31,754 nucleotides of DNA from UBA9732 sp963621975 (GCA_963621975.1 CAVFGI010000022.1:1-31754); one strand, 5' to 3'; counted from the first letter of the stretch, positions 23,256 through 31,699 are shown. The notes: generated by a model not told the origin, from the sequence alone. Translations and numbers: made by a program.

Positions 23256-24836
23256 ATGGAGAAAGAAGCAAGAATTGAAGAAACTTTAATAGCTACGGCT
23301 CGGCAGTATTTTGGCATTAGCATGTTAAAACCATTTCAAATTTTGGTTATGCAGAGAATTTTAGAACAAGAAAATTGCTCATTTGTAAGACATCAACTTG
23401 TTATTTTGCCTACTGGAACAGGAAAGTCGTTATGTTTTTTGGTTCCAGCTATTTTATGCAAAGGTCTTACTTTGATTGTATATCCACTTCTAGCGTTGAT
23501 GAATGACCAAAAAGCAAAACTTGAAGCAGGTGGAATTTCGTGCGTGGTCATTAGGGGTGGTCAAACTAAAGAACAAAGAGATGAAATTTGGAACAAAATT
23601 GATACAGGCGACAAAATTGTTATGACAACACCAGAATCCTTACTACAAAAGAGGGTTTTGGCCCGGTTGAGAAAGTACCAAATTAGTCTTTTGGTTATTG
23701 ACGAGGCTCATGTTATTGCACAGTGGGGACAGGACTTTAGACCTCAATATTTTAACTTAAAAAAAGCTGTCTTGGAGCTTATGCCAAAGCAGGTTTTAGG
23801 TTTTACTGCAACGGCATCGGAATTAACCATGAAGCTAATATGGAGACAGCTGTTCCCGTCAAGACCGCTTGTGGTGAGTGGCGATGCCGATAGGGAAAAT
23901 ATCGTGTATGGGGTGTATCCAACGTGGGATAGGACGCAGGCGGTGGTGGATATTTTGCGCGTGTGTGAGAAGCCTGCGATTGTGTTTTGTAGGACGCGAC
24001 ATGAAACGCAACAGGTTTGCTACGATTCCTTGCGCGATTTGCGCGACCTAAAAATACCAATCAAATTTTATCATGCGGGGCTAACTAAACCTGAAAGAGA
24101 GACCTTGGAAAAGTGGTTTAGCGCAAGCATAAATGGTGTTCTTGTAACGACTTGCGCGTTTGGTATGGGCATTGATGTGCGCTCCATTCGCACAGTGATT
24201 CACCACAAACTTCCTGCAACGGTGGAGGAATACTTGCAGGAATCGGGACGCGCGGGCAGGGATGGAAAGATGTCTGTTGCGTGGGTGATTAAGGCGCTAG
24301 GTCAGACAGAAGATAACAATCCTGTTGCCGATATCTTTGATGGCGATACATGCAGACGCCAGGCGCTTTTGAGTGTGCTTGGCCAGTCTAAGACCGATTG
24401 CGTTGGCTGTGATATATGTTTAAACAATGTTCAAAAAATAGCTAACGGAGCAGAAGTATTGGAAAAGTTGGCTGGGAGATTTCCTTTTTCTTTTACCATT
24501 GAGAATGCTGCCCAACTTGTTGTGGGTAGTGAAAATATTGGCATGGTGGACTACGGAGGAAGGCTGAATCCTTTTTATGGAATCATGAAAGATTGGAACT
24601 GCAGACGTCTTAAGATTGCAATTAAATATGCCTGTGATGAAAAGATAGCTAAAATTGGTTATGTTGAATTTGTCAATAAAGGAAAATTACTATACCGCAC
24701 CGATATTTCAGTATATAATTTTATCGCTTATATTTTGAGGAGTTTAAACAATGGATATTGCTGGATTATACGGAAAAAATGCAAACTCGCAGGATGTCTT
24801 GGAAAGGTTTTCCGTCTTAGAAAAGAAGCACATTGA
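23256..24836 (+). CDS. recQ: RecQ-family ATP-dependent DNA helicase
   Basis: A superfamily 2 helicase of 526 residues from the ATG at 23256. Motif I is T-G-T-G-K-S (53-58), motif II D-E-A-H (149-152) and motif III T-A-T-A. Motifs IV-VI include F-C-R-T, G-M-G-I-D and the Q-E-S-G-R-A-G-R-D arginine-finger segment. The RecQ zinc site is complete: C366, C382, C385, C388 within C-R-R-Q-A-L-L and C-V-G-C-D-I-C. After it only about 130 residues remain, with no clear RQC winged helix or HRDC domain. The last 29 residues are read across the start of galK in another frame. No ribosome-binding site is seen at 23256; GTG 23214 and ATG 23229 are alternatives. A GC-richer patch with different codon use spans about 23860-24300. 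Confidence 0.9.
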   Translation: MEKEARIEETLIATARQYFGISMLKPFQILVMQRILEQENCSFVRHQLVILPTGTGKSLCFLVPAILCKGLTLIVYPLLALMNDQKAKLEAGGISCVVIRGGQTKEQRDEIWNKIDTGDKIVMTTPESLLQKRVLARLRKYQISLLVIDEAHVIAQWGQDFRPQYFNLKKAVLELMPKQVLGFTATASELTMKLIWRQLFPSRPLVVSGDADRENIVYGVYPTWDRTQAVVDILRVCEKPAIVFCRTRHETQQVCYDSLRDLRDLKIPIKFYHAGLTKPERETLEKWFSASINGVLVTTCAFGMGIDVRSIRTVIHHKLPATVEEYLQESGRAGRDGKMSVAWVIKALGQTEDNNPVADIFDGDTCRRQALLSVLGQSKTDCVGCDICLNNVQKIANGAEVLEKLAGRFPFSFTIENAAQLVVGSENIGMVDYGGRLNPFYGIMKDWNCRRLKIAIKYACDEKIAKIGYVEFVNKGKLLYRTDISVYNFIAYILRSLNNGYCWIIRKKCKLAGCLGKVFRLRKEAH

Positions 24837-26010
24837 GCTTTTTGGCACTATGCCAGATGCTTTTTTTTCAACCTCTGGCAGAACGGAATTAGGTGGAAAT
24901 CATACGGACCACAATCATGGACATGTTATTGCTGGCTCTATTAACTTAGATACAATTGCAGCAGTTCATGAGGTAATGGATTACACTGTAACATTTATTA
25001 GCGATGGTTATTCTCCAATTAGCGTTGATATCTCAGATTTGGAAGTTAATGCTGCTGAATATGGCACAACTGAATCCTTAATTAGAGGCGTTGCAGCTGC
25101 AATTGTTAACCGAGGAGGTTGTCTTGGCGGTTTTGCTGCAAATGTTTCCTCAAATATCTTCAAGGGTTCTGGGTTAAGTAGTTCTGCTGCTGTTGAAGTG
25201 CTTATTGGTACAATTTTTAACTCTTTATTTAATGCCGACAAATTTTCTACAACTGAACTTGCCATTATGGGACAAGAAGCAGAAAACTTTTATTTTGGCA
25301 AGCCAAGCGGACTTATGGATCAAGTTGCATGTGCAAATGGTGGTATTGTTGGCATTGACTTTTGCGATACTTTAAATCCTGTAATAACACCTATCTCTGT
25401 AGACTTTGCAGATTATGGTTTTGATTATGTAATTGTTGATACAGGTGGAAGTCATGCAGACCTTACTTCTGACTATGCTTCAATACCTTTAGAAATGAAG
25501 TCTGTAGCAAAGTTTTTTGGAAAAGACGTCCTAAGAGAAGTAGAGCCTACAGTTTTCTTTGATAATATTGCCAAAGTAAGACATCAAATCAAAAATGACA
25601 GGGCCATTCTAAGGGCATACCATTTCTTTAGAGAAGATGCTTGTGTTGAAAAAATGTTGGGCGCTTTGACTTCTTGCGATTTTCAAACTTATCTTGCTTT
25701 GGTAATGGAAAGTGGGCAATCTTCTTTCAATTATTTGCAAAATATATTTGCTCCAAAGAATGCCTCTGAACAGGGCATTTCCCTTGCATACGCTTGGTCA
25801 AATCTTTTCTTTGAAAAAACTGGGTTGATTCATGGAAGTTCCTATGACGGGGCTTTTAGGGTCCAAGGAGGTGGCTTTGCAGGAACTATTGAAGCGTATA
25901 TTCCAACAGATAAGACTACTTCTTATATTTCTCATATGGAAAAACTTTTTGGGGAAGGCTCGTGTGTTAGACTTGCAATTAGAAAGCTACCTACTATGAG
26001 AGTGAAGTAA
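24751..26010 (+). CDS. galK: Galactokinase
   Basis: A GHMP-family sugar kinase of 419 residues that makes galactose-1-phosphate at the start of the Leloir pathway. The galactokinase signature is G-R-T-E-L-G-G-N-H-T-D-H-N (43-55), a variant of the common G-R-x-N-x-I-G-E-H-T-D-Y. The ATP loop is G-S-G-L-S-S-S-A-A-V-E (139-149). The third GHMP motif is V-Q-G-G-G-F-A-G-T-I near residue 370, and the catalytic Asp lies in P-S-G-L-M-D-Q. GAGGAG lies eight bases before the ATG. The first 86 bases overlap the end of recQ in a different frame, and a TATAAT at 24714-24719 may give it its own promoter. The Asn in place of Glu in the signature could alter sugar choice. Confidence 0.88.
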   Translation: MDIAGLYGKNANSQDVLERFSVLEKKHIELFGTMPDAFFSTSGRTELGGNHTDHNHGHVIAGSINLDTIAAVHEVMDYTVTFISDGYSPISVDISDLEVNAAEYGTTESLIRGVAAAIVNRGGCLGGFAANVSSNIFKGSGLSSSAAVEVLIGTIFNSLFNADKFSTTELAIMGQEAENFYFGKPSGLMDQVACANGGIVGIDFCDTLNPVITPISVDFADYGFDYVIVDTGGSHADLTSDYASIPLEMKSVAKFFGKDVLREVEPTVFFDNIAKVRHQIKNDRAILRAYHFFREDACVEKMLGALTSCDFQTYLALVMESGQSSFNYLQNIFAPKNASEQGISLAYAWSNLFFEKTGLIHGSSYDGAFRVQGGGFAGTIEAYIPTDKTTSYISHMEKLFGEGSCVRLAIRKLPTMRVK

Positions 26011-26032
26011 TGGATGTGAAATAATGGCATAG

Positions 26033-26056
26033 AGGTTTTTTCAAAAACCTTTTATG
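26033..26056 (+). terminator. Terminator after galK
   Basis: AGGTTTT (26033-26039) pairs with AAAACCT (26044-26050), followed by TTTT-rich sequence. The stem is A/T-rich and short, so it is probably helped by the stronger hairpin that follows. Confidence 0.5.
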
Positions 26057-26060
26057 TGTA

Positions 26061-26097
26061 AAAAAAAAGGGCTCCTTAGCTTTGGAGTCCTTTTTTT
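26061..26097. terminator. Bidirectional terminator between galK and rpmB
   Basis: A-run plus GGGCTCC (to 26075) pairs with GGAGTCC plus T-run (26084-26097), with one G-U pair and an eight-base loop. The A and T runs flank the stem on both sides, so it can end galK on the plus strand and rpmB on the minus strand. Confidence 0.85.
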
Positions 26098-26126
26098 GGT
26101 ATAACTATATATGATTATACAAGTGA

Positions 26127-26357
26127 TTATACGAGCTTCTGAACTTTTCCAGCTCTGAGGCATCTTGTGCAAACTTTAATTGTTCTTGGTGTTCCGTCAA
26201 TTAATGTCTTAACAGAAACAACGTTTGGTTTGAAAACTCTCTTGGTGGTAACACCTATATGCTGACCAACACCACCCTTCTTCTTTGGCTGTCCTTTTCT
26301 TGTAACTACGTTACCAGCAATTGTACCTTTTCCACAAATTTCACATCTACGTGCCAT
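26127..26357 (-). CDS. rpmB: Ribosomal protein bL28
   Basis: A 76-residue large-subunit ribosomal protein. The sequence opens M-A-R-R-C-E-I-C-G-K-G, and the zinc-ribbon cysteines are C5, C8, C63 and C66, so this is the zinc-binding (C+) form. A basic R-K-G-Q-P-K-K-K segment and the V-K-T-L-I-D-G-T-P-R-T-I-K-V strand are typical of bL28. An AAGGTGG site lies about eight bases before the ATG. The gene stands alone on the minus strand. The 26358-26490 region upstream holds a small hairpin (GTTGC/GCAAC near 26393-26405) that would sit in its leader, but no clear promoter. Confidence 0.97.
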   Translation of the reverse strand: MARRCEICGKGTIAGNVVTRKGQPKKKGGVGQHIGVTTKRVFKPNVVSVKTLIDGTPRTIKVCTRCLRAGKVQKLV

Positions 26358-26493
26358 AATATATCCACCTTAAATAAGCATCATTTGGAGTTCGTTGCAG
26401 AGCAACATACTGAAGTTATCAAATTATTCGGTTTATGTAAAGTGCTTTATGTTCAAGAAAGAAGTTATTCTTTAGAAAAGAGTATGAAGGTTA

Positions 26494-26522
26494 TTGACGT
26501 AAAATTGGCAATTGCGTATACT
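26494..26522 (+). promoter_or_regulatory. Promoter of tRNA-Pro
   Basis: TTGACG (26494-26499) and TATACT (26517-26522) with the ideal 17-base spacing. Transcription would start near 26529, six bases before the mature tRNA 5' end. Confidence 0.8.
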
Positions 26523-26534
26523 CCTTTAGTGCAT

Positions 26535-26607
26535 CGGGGCGTTGCCTAGCGGCTATGGCGCCTGCTTTGGGAGCAGGATATCGGAGGTTCGAGTCCTCTC
26601 GCCCCGA
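26535..26607 (+). tRNA. tRNA-Pro (anticodon UGG)
   Basis: A complete cloverleaf. The acceptor stem CGGGGCG (26535-26541) pairs with CGCCCCG (26600-26606), starting with the C1-G72 pair typical of bacterial tRNA-Pro, and the discriminator is A. The anticodon stem CCTGC/GCAGG holds the loop TTTGGGA, giving TGG. The T arm has GGTTCGAGTCC. The 3' CCA is not encoded. Confidence 0.96.
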
Positions 26608-26613
26608 AACAGA

Positions 26614-26646
26614 AAAACTCATGGCGAAAGCTGTGAGTTTTTTGTT
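26614..26646 (+). terminator. Terminator of tRNA-Pro
   Basis: AAAACTCATGGC and GCTGTGAGTTTT form a 12-base stem (two G-U pairs) closed by a GAAA tetraloop (26626-26629), followed by a T-rich run. It begins seven bases after the tRNA. Confidence 0.85.
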
Positions 26647-26667
26647 TTTAATTTATGTTAGGCCACA

Positions 26668-27318
26668 ATGAATACTGATGTTTTAGTTTTATTTGATGTA
26701 TTTGGAACCTTTGTCTTTGCAATATCAGGGGCGGCAAAGGCAATTAAGAAAAATATGGACTTTCTAGGCGTTATAGTTTTCTCTATAACAGTTGGATGTG
26801 CTGGTGGTATGATTAGAGACGTGCTTATTGGCGCAGTGCCTGTGGCCGTTTATCAGAACAGTGTTTACATGGCTGTTGCCTTTGTTGCAGGCCTAGTGGT
26901 TTTCCTAATTGGTGAAAATGTCAGTGTAGACTCACTGCCAAATCATATTGTTTACATAGACGCAATTGGTCTTGGTTTTTTCACAGCTCTTGGCTGTGAA
27001 AAGGCGGCCTCCTACTCAATTATTCCAGTTGGAATATTGTTCTCCGGCGTACTTTCTGCAGTTGGGGGTGGTGTTTTAAGAGATATATTTGCCAAAGAAG
27101 TTCCAATGGTCTTTACATCGGATTTTTATGCATCAGCAAGCATTTTGGGAGCTTTACTTTATTTGCTTCTCAGGTACTTTGGCATAGACTCTTCAATTAA
27201 CATTTGGGTAACGGCCTTTTTCACAATTGCAGCAAGAGTACTAGGTTATAAGCTTCATTTAAGCCTACCGGTTGCACATCAAGGGCACCATGGTACACCA
27301 GACAAAAGCGAAAAATAA
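26668..27318 (+). CDS. TRIC/YadS-family membrane protein
   Basis: A 216-residue inner-membrane protein of the UPF0126/YadS family, bacterial relatives of TRIC cation channels and also annotated as glycine transporters. It has two repeats of three membrane segments, each ending in the family motif: G-G-M-I-R-D-V-L near residue 51 and G-G-G-V-L-R-D-I-F near residue 137. About seven membrane segments are visible, and the C-terminus is short and basic with several His. No good ribosome-binding site precedes the ATG. It sits between tRNA-Pro and lysS without an obvious partner. What it carries here is unknown. Confidence 0.88.
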   Translation: MNTDVLVLFDVFGTFVFAISGAAKAIKKNMDFLGVIVFSITVGCAGGMIRDVLIGAVPVAVYQNSVYMAVAFVAGLVVFLIGENVSVDSLPNHIVYIDAIGLGFFTALGCEKAASYSIIPVGILFSGVLSAVGGGVLRDIFAKEVPMVFTSDFYASASILGALLYLLLRYFGIDSSINIWVTAFFTIAARVLGYKLHLSLPVAHQGHHGTPDKSEK

Positions 27319-27363
27319 GGCTGTAACGCTCTGTCAATAAGCTTGACCTTATTGTTACAGCCC
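27319..27363. terminator. Terminator between the TRIC gene and lysS
   Basis: GGCTGTAAC (27319-27327) pairs with GTTACAGCC (27354-27362), and an inner stem CAATAAG/CTTATTG can stack within it. On the minus strand the stem is followed by TTATTTTTC, so it fits lysS best. On the plus strand it lies one base past the upstream stop and lacks a T run. Confidence 0.75.
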
Positions 27364-27384
27364 AAAAATCTTAGTACAAAGATT

Positions 27385-28953
27385 TTAATATCTTTCTAAC
27401 AAAGAAAGGACCTTCTCTTTTCCTATTGTTTTCATGAAACCAGCAAGTTTTGGCCCTTTTTCTTTACCAATAAGGATACGATAAACAGCTGTGAATAAGA
27501 CTGTTGTTTCTATCTCAGCTTCTGCGGCTGCATCATAGATGAGCTGAGCTAAAGCTTTTTCATCTTCGCCGTCCCACGTTGCAACCTTTGTTGCAAGAAC
27601 GCGAACTACTTTCTGTTCATTTTCATTAAGTTCTACCAAGGGAGAATCTTCTGTGGCAACTGAGAATCTGAAATCTTCCGGTGAGAAAGTTGTAATCCAG
27701 TTCCATGCACAGAGACATCGGGCTTTAAGCCTATCTACCTGGGATGGTTGAATATCTGGGAGGGTTGAAATGACCTTTTCAATGTTGCCACCGTGAATCT
27801 GAAGGAGGTTGCACAGATGTCTGAAAGGAATCTGATAGCCCGGAGTGGTTGGGATGGCACCCACCTGTGAGAGCTCGTAAACACGACGCTCCATGGCGAG
27901 CTTCTTCTCGTTGCAAGGAAGAAGGCCAAAATATCTGCGTTCGCAGTTGTCGTAATCTTCGTAAATCTTCAAGACATCAAGGTCAAATGAGATTGCAAAT
28001 TCTGTGTTAGGTCTTGTTGACGCAAAGAGATATCTGGTAATCTCCGGTGTGTAGACTTCAAGGACGTCACCAAGAGAAATGACCTCTCCGCTTGAAGAAG
28101 AAATCTTGCCACCTCGGCCCTTAATTGAGATGAAATCGTACTGGAAGCTAACTGGAGCATGTCCTCCAAATAGCTCAACTACCTGCTTGGATGTGTCAAA
28201 ACTTCCGCCTTGAGAATGGTGGTCTTTTCCTGCAGGCTCAAAATCAACGCCCTCATAAACCCAACGCATGGGCCAGTCAACACGCCAATGTAGCTTTGCA
28301 TATGGAGTGGTCCTTAGGTCAATTGTCTCTTCTTTGCCAAGTTCATCATCTCTGTATGTGATGCCATACTCGCCATCCCAAGAGAGAATTGTTGTGGTGT
28401 CCTTGTCTGTGAAAGAGCTAAATACAGCAATTGGCCACCAAGAGTCGTCTAGAGGCTCTGTTCTGTACTGGTTGAGAATATTAATAATTTGCTGTTTGCA
28501 CTCAAGTGCCTTTTTCATTTGCTCTGCATAAAGGCTACTTCTATAGCGTTGTGCCTGGTAGAGATATTCCGGATGAATTCCTACCAAAGGAAGCTTTTCT
28601 TCTACGTCTATTTCGTTGCCACGAGCATAGTTATCGGCACGGCCTGTGGTGTCTGGAACAAGTGTAATTGGCTTGCGAAGATAGGTTTGCAAGAGTTCTG
28701 GTTGAGGCATATTTTTTGGAACTTTTCTAAAAACATCATAGTCATCCCATGAATAGATGAATCTAACCTTGTGGCCCTTTTCTCTAAGAGCTCTAACAAG
28801 AAGGTCAACCGATATAATTTCACGGAAATTTCCAATATGAACAGTTCCAGAAGGAGTAATTCCTGATGCACAGGTATAAACTTCCTTTGGCCCCTTTTCT
28901 CTGATAATGCGGTCAGCATAGATATCTGCCCAATGAACTGATTGCTGTTCCAT
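27385..28953 (-). CDS. lysS: Lysyl-tRNA synthetase, class I
   Basis: A 522-residue class I (archaeal-type) lysyl-tRNA synthetase that charges tRNA-Lys. The class I signatures are P-S-G-T-V-H-I-G-N (34-42, HIGH-like) and K-I-S-S-S (283-287, KMSKS-like). The W-D-D-Y-D segment (about 69-73) and the C-terminal helical bundle are as in Borrelia and Treponema enzymes. This form replaces the usual bacterial class II LysS in spirochaetes and alphaproteobacteria. AAGGACG precedes the ATG. Its promoter overlaps the terminator of the outer-membrane gene upstream. Confidence 0.95.
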   Translation of the reverse strand: MEQQSVHWADIYADRIIREKGPKEVYTCASGITPSGTVHIGNFREIISVDLLVRALREKGHKVRFIYSWDDYDVFRKVPKNMPQPELLQTYLRKPITLVPDTTGRADNYARGNEIDVEEKLPLVGIHPEYLYQAQRYRSSLYAEQMKKALECKQQIINILNQYRTEPLDDSWWPIAVFSSFTDKDTTTILSWDGEYGITYRDDELGKEETIDLRTTPYAKLHWRVDWPMRWVYEGVDFEPAGKDHHSQGGSFDTSKQVVELFGGHAPVSFQYDFISIKGRGGKISSSSGEVISLGDVLEVYTPEITRYLFASTRPNTEFAISFDLDVLKIYEDYDNCERRYFGLLPCNEKKLAMERRVYELSQVGAIPTTPGYQIPFRHLCNLLQIHGGNIEKVISTLPDIQPSQVDRLKARCLCAWNWITTFSPEDFRFSVATEDSPLVELNENEQKVVRVLATKVATWDGEDEKALAQLIYDAAAEAEIETTVLFTAVYRILIGKEKGPKLAGFMKTIGKEKVLSLLERY

Positions 28954-28990
28954 TTGCTACGTCCTTAAACTCGTTGTATTTAATGAGAAG

Positions 28991-29019
28991 AGTATATAAG
29001 AAACCCCCAAGAATAACAA
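28991..29019 (-). promoter_or_regulatory. Candidate promoter of lysS
   Basis: On the minus strand, TTGTTA (29019-29014) is followed after 17 bases by TATACT (28996-28991). The leader would be about 30 bases. The -35 lies in the loop of the terminator hairpin at 29004-29031. Confidence 0.6.
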
Positions 29020-29031
29020 TTATCTTGGGGG
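28998..29031 (-). terminator. Terminator of the outer-membrane protein operon
   Basis: A perfect nine-base stem CCCCCAAGA/TCTTGGGGG (29023-29031 with 29004-29012) followed on the minus strand by TTTCTTAT. It lies about 57 bases beyond the stop of the gene at 29088. Confidence 0.85.
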
Positions 29032-29087
29032 CACGACAAATTATTACCTCTTGCGCAACCTGCAATCTGAAACCTAGAAATCCAGCA

Positions 29088-30311
29088 TCAGAAATCCAAG
29101 AAGAATGTTGCACCGGTAATAACATTTTGCTCTGGGTTACGAAGGTTGTCTCCGTTAATGAGATATGACACTTGGAACCCTAGGTCTATAAAGTCAAAGA
29201 AACTCATCTCCAACTGAGCGCCAACCGAACAGAGAACTCTTTTCAGTCCTAAGTCTTCTGCCTGACTTTTAGCCGATATCTTTGTATTAAAATAGTCTCC
29301 TGCGTAATAACCTACGTCAAAAAACACGTTAAGTCTTGGAAATATGCCATCAATGAAAGGTTCTGGACCAGCAAATCTAATATCTAAATTGTTTACGACT
29401 GTGAAGTTTGTGTTATAGCTATTTGTGCTAAAACCACGAACTTTTCTACCAAGCGACACAGGCATTTGGGCATAAATAGGAACCTTGCTTCCGTCTGTCC
29501 AGTTGACATTTACTCTATCTATGATAACAACAGAGAATACGTTGTTACTTGATTTTGAAGATTTTAGTTCATACAGAGTTGTAGCTGCAACAGCGTTCAA
29601 TGTTATGCTGTAGTATGAAGCTTTTTTATTTAAGAAGGATGGAGCAAACTGAAGTTTAAGTTCTGTTAAAAAACCGTCAGTTGTAACCATCTTATCATCC
29701 ATACCATTAAGCTTAACTCCTAGATAGAAGTTGTTCATGAAAGCTTTGTAATCATTGGCCAAGTCTGGGTATATTGGATTATCCGTTTTGCTTGCATCAT
29801 CAAAACTTGAAAACCAATCATCAAGTGATGTAATAGCAGTTACTCCCCTTTCCTTTGTTCCTTCATCTGCATATCCTCTATACCGTTTTGCTCCTACAAC
29901 CATTGAATCTGTATTGACTTCATAACGGCCTTCATATCCAGCATAGACAGTCACAAGGTCTTTGCCTTCAACCCAAGAAGAGCCAAATCCCTGCAAAAGC
30001 TTTAGATTCCAGCGAAACTGTATACAGTCGTAAATACCTTGATTGGCAATAAGTGGTACACCATTAGAAGGACTTTGGAACACCACTCTTTGTGTATAAC
30101 CACCACCAATGGTTACTTGAAGTTGAGTAAGATTCCCAGGAATAAATTCAAAACCTTCATAGCTAGTGCCAACGGCAGTGAGAGTTGGAAGAAAACCAGA
30201 AAGGATTTCTGGATGCTGATCAAGTTCTGTAAACAAGAACTTAAAATCACCTGCAAAAACCGAGCCTAAAACAACAAAAAAAATCAAAATAACGAGCAAT
30301 GTTTTTTTCAT
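29088..30311 (-). CDS. Outer-membrane-type protein, paralogue 1
   Basis: A 407-residue exported protein with a signal peptide (M-K-K-T then a hydrophobic run, likely cleaved after S-V-F-A). The mature chain is made of alternating polar and aromatic strands, with G-Y-Y-A-G-D-Y-F-N and V-S-Y-L-I-N-G-D-N near the end. It finishes in T-F-F-L-D-F, whose last Phe is the usual beta-barrel insertion signal. I recognise it only as a Treponema-style outer-membrane or major surface protein of unknown function. GGAGGAG lies just before the ATG. It follows the upstream paralogue by 22 bases and ends before a strong terminator, so it closes a two-gene operon. Ligand or pore activity cannot be inferred. Confidence 0.78.
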   Translation of the reverse strand: MKKTLLVILIFFVVLGSVFAGDFKFLFTELDQHPEILSGFLPTLTAVGTSYEGFEFIPGNLTQLQVTIGGGYTQRVVFQSPSNGVPLIANQGIYDCIQFRWNLKLLQGFGSSWVEGKDLVTVYAGYEGRYEVNTDSMVVGAKRYRGYADEGTKERGVTAITSLDDWFSSFDDASKTDNPIYPDLANDYKAFMNNFYLGVKLNGMDDKMVTTDGFLTELKLQFAPSFLNKKASYYSITLNAVAATTLYELKSSKSSNNVFSVVIIDRVNVNWTDGSKVPIYAQMPVSLGRKVRGFSTNSYNTNFTVVNNLDIRFAGPEPFIDGIFPRLNVFFDVGYYAGDYFNTKISAKSQAEDLGLKRVLCSVGAQLEMSFFDFIDLGFQVSYLINGDNLRNPEQNVITGATFFLDF

Positions 30312-30333
30312 AAATAACTCCTCCCTTTTTATC

Positions 30334-31554
30334 CTATATTGACCAATCTATATTATTATTTCCCCCTGCGAAGGAAATAGATACCTTTATTGAATTTGAT
30401 ACCCTATAACCGGCGGCATAGGCTGAATTATCACCATTATACAAGAAAACTTGACCTATCTCATAATAAATGTGAGCAACTCCAAACAGTTGAAGTTCAA
30501 TGTGAAGTCCCATTGATCCGGCCCAAACAGAACCAAAATCTCCACCTACAACGTTGTTAATTTGACCACCGGAATAACAGAAATCTAAGAAAGCATAAAT
30601 GTATGGAATACATGAGCCAAAAAACTGCTGTCCGTAATAATTCAGTTTAAGAACATTTCTTGCCATGAAGGTCATGTTTTCTGGCTCAACCCACCATGTT
30701 TTACCTTTAAGAGTTTTTGCATACTCAGGAATGTGATTTCCACCAAAAATACGCATCTCAAACTCATCAGAAAGACCAAGTGACCATAAATTCATGCCGT
30801 TTTCATCCACTGCTTGATGGATATTTAAACCACCCTCTGCATAAAGCCAAATCTTCCAGAAATCTGCGACTCCACCTTCCTTCCTAGAGAGATTTAAAAA
30901 CTCTGGTGCCCAAACAAATTTAAACTCAGTTGAAATGCCCGACATTCTTCCTGTCTTAAGAAGTAGATGGTTAAACCTTCCGTAAAGATCAAAACTAAGG
31001 CTTAAAAGTTGCCTGTTGTGCGATAAATCAGGGGTACCTTGCAATATTTGGCTATAATATTCTCCAACAGGACTGAATTCCTCTAGAACAGAAAAAGGAT
31101 GCCCTTCTCTATTTTCACTCTGCATCAATGGGTCCATTGCAACTTCCCACTGACCGTCTAAAGAAAACCTTAGCGTAACTAAATCATTGTCGGCCTGCTC
31201 ACTCCAGCCTATGCCTTGGGCAATGCCGGCTTTCCAAGAGGCATATAAGACATCATAGCTAGAGTTAGCAAGAATATCGGCATCAGAAGAGTTCAGTGCT
31301 AGTCCAGTTAAGGGATTTTGTGTGATTGTCCTTGCAAGAGTGCCGGTGGCAATCTCTGCCCCTACTTCCGTCTTGCGTCCTTCTAGTAACGTGATACCAT
31401 CTAGGCCTATGTAGCTTCGTACACTAGAGGGGAAAACACCTGCCCAAAAATCGGGATGAGTGGTCACCCCGGTCAAGCGCGAGGTAAAAGAAAGTGCAAA
31501 TAGACAACTAGCCAAGTTTATGATAATTAAAATTAATGCTATCTTGCGTTTCAC
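30334..31554 (-). CDS. Outer-membrane-type protein, paralogue 2
   Basis: A 406-residue exported protein, almost the same length as its downstream neighbour, with the same layout of signal peptide, aromatic-rich strands and a late G-Q-V-F-L-Y-N-G-D-N segment. The start is a GTG at 31554 (no ATG is available), giving the signal peptide K-R-K-I-A-L-I-L-I-I-I-N-L-A-S-C. L-A-S-C could be a spirochaetal lipobox, but cleavage after F-A-L-S is also possible. Unlike the neighbour it ends N-N-N-I-D-W-S-I, without a terminal Phe. A TACAAT -10 ends seven bases before the GTG, so the message may lack a leader. Function is unknown. Confidence 0.72.
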   Translation of the reverse strand: MKRKIALILIIINLASCLFALSFTSRLTGVTTHPDFWAGVFPSSVRSYIGLDGITLLEGRKTEVGAEIATGTLARTITQNPLTGLALNSSDADILANSSYDVLYASWKAGIAQGIGWSEQADNDLVTLRFSLDGQWEVAMDPLMQSENREGHPFSVLEEFSPVGEYYSQILQGTPDLSHNRQLLSLSFDLYGRFNHLLLKTGRMSGISTEFKFVWAPEFLNLSRKEGGVADFWKIWLYAEGGLNIHQAVDENGMNLWSLGLSDEFEMRIFGGNHIPEYAKTLKGKTWWVEPENMTFMARNVLKLNYYGQQFFGSCIPYIYAFLDFCYSGGQINNVVGGDFGSVWAGSMGLHIELQLFGVAHIYYEIGQVFLYNGDNSAYAAGYRVSNSIKVSISFAGGNNNIDWSI

Positions 31555-31561
31555 AAGCCTA

Positions 31562-31590
31562 ATTGTATGAATTAACGCATGAAAGCACAA
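31562..31590 (-). promoter_or_regulatory. Candidate promoter of the outer-membrane operon
   Basis: On the minus strand, TTGTGC (31590-31585) is followed after 17 bases by TACAAT (31567-31562). The predicted start site falls at or next to the GTG start codon at 31554. The rest of 31591-31699 holds no gene, and I see no clear promoter for the tRNA at the edge. Confidence 0.5.
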
Positions 31591-31699
31591 GATTTTTCTT
31601 TCTAGGGTTGAATTTCAAGTTCAAAAATGCTAATTTAATCTCGCTGTTTATGAATTGTTGCTCACGTACGTTTGATTGCAACTTTTATTCAAGGCATCC

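Noticed and set aside
26259..26549. Plus-strand open frame across rpmB and the tRNA-Pro promoter
   Set aside because: It runs antisense through rpmB and into a clear promoter, with no family resemblance.
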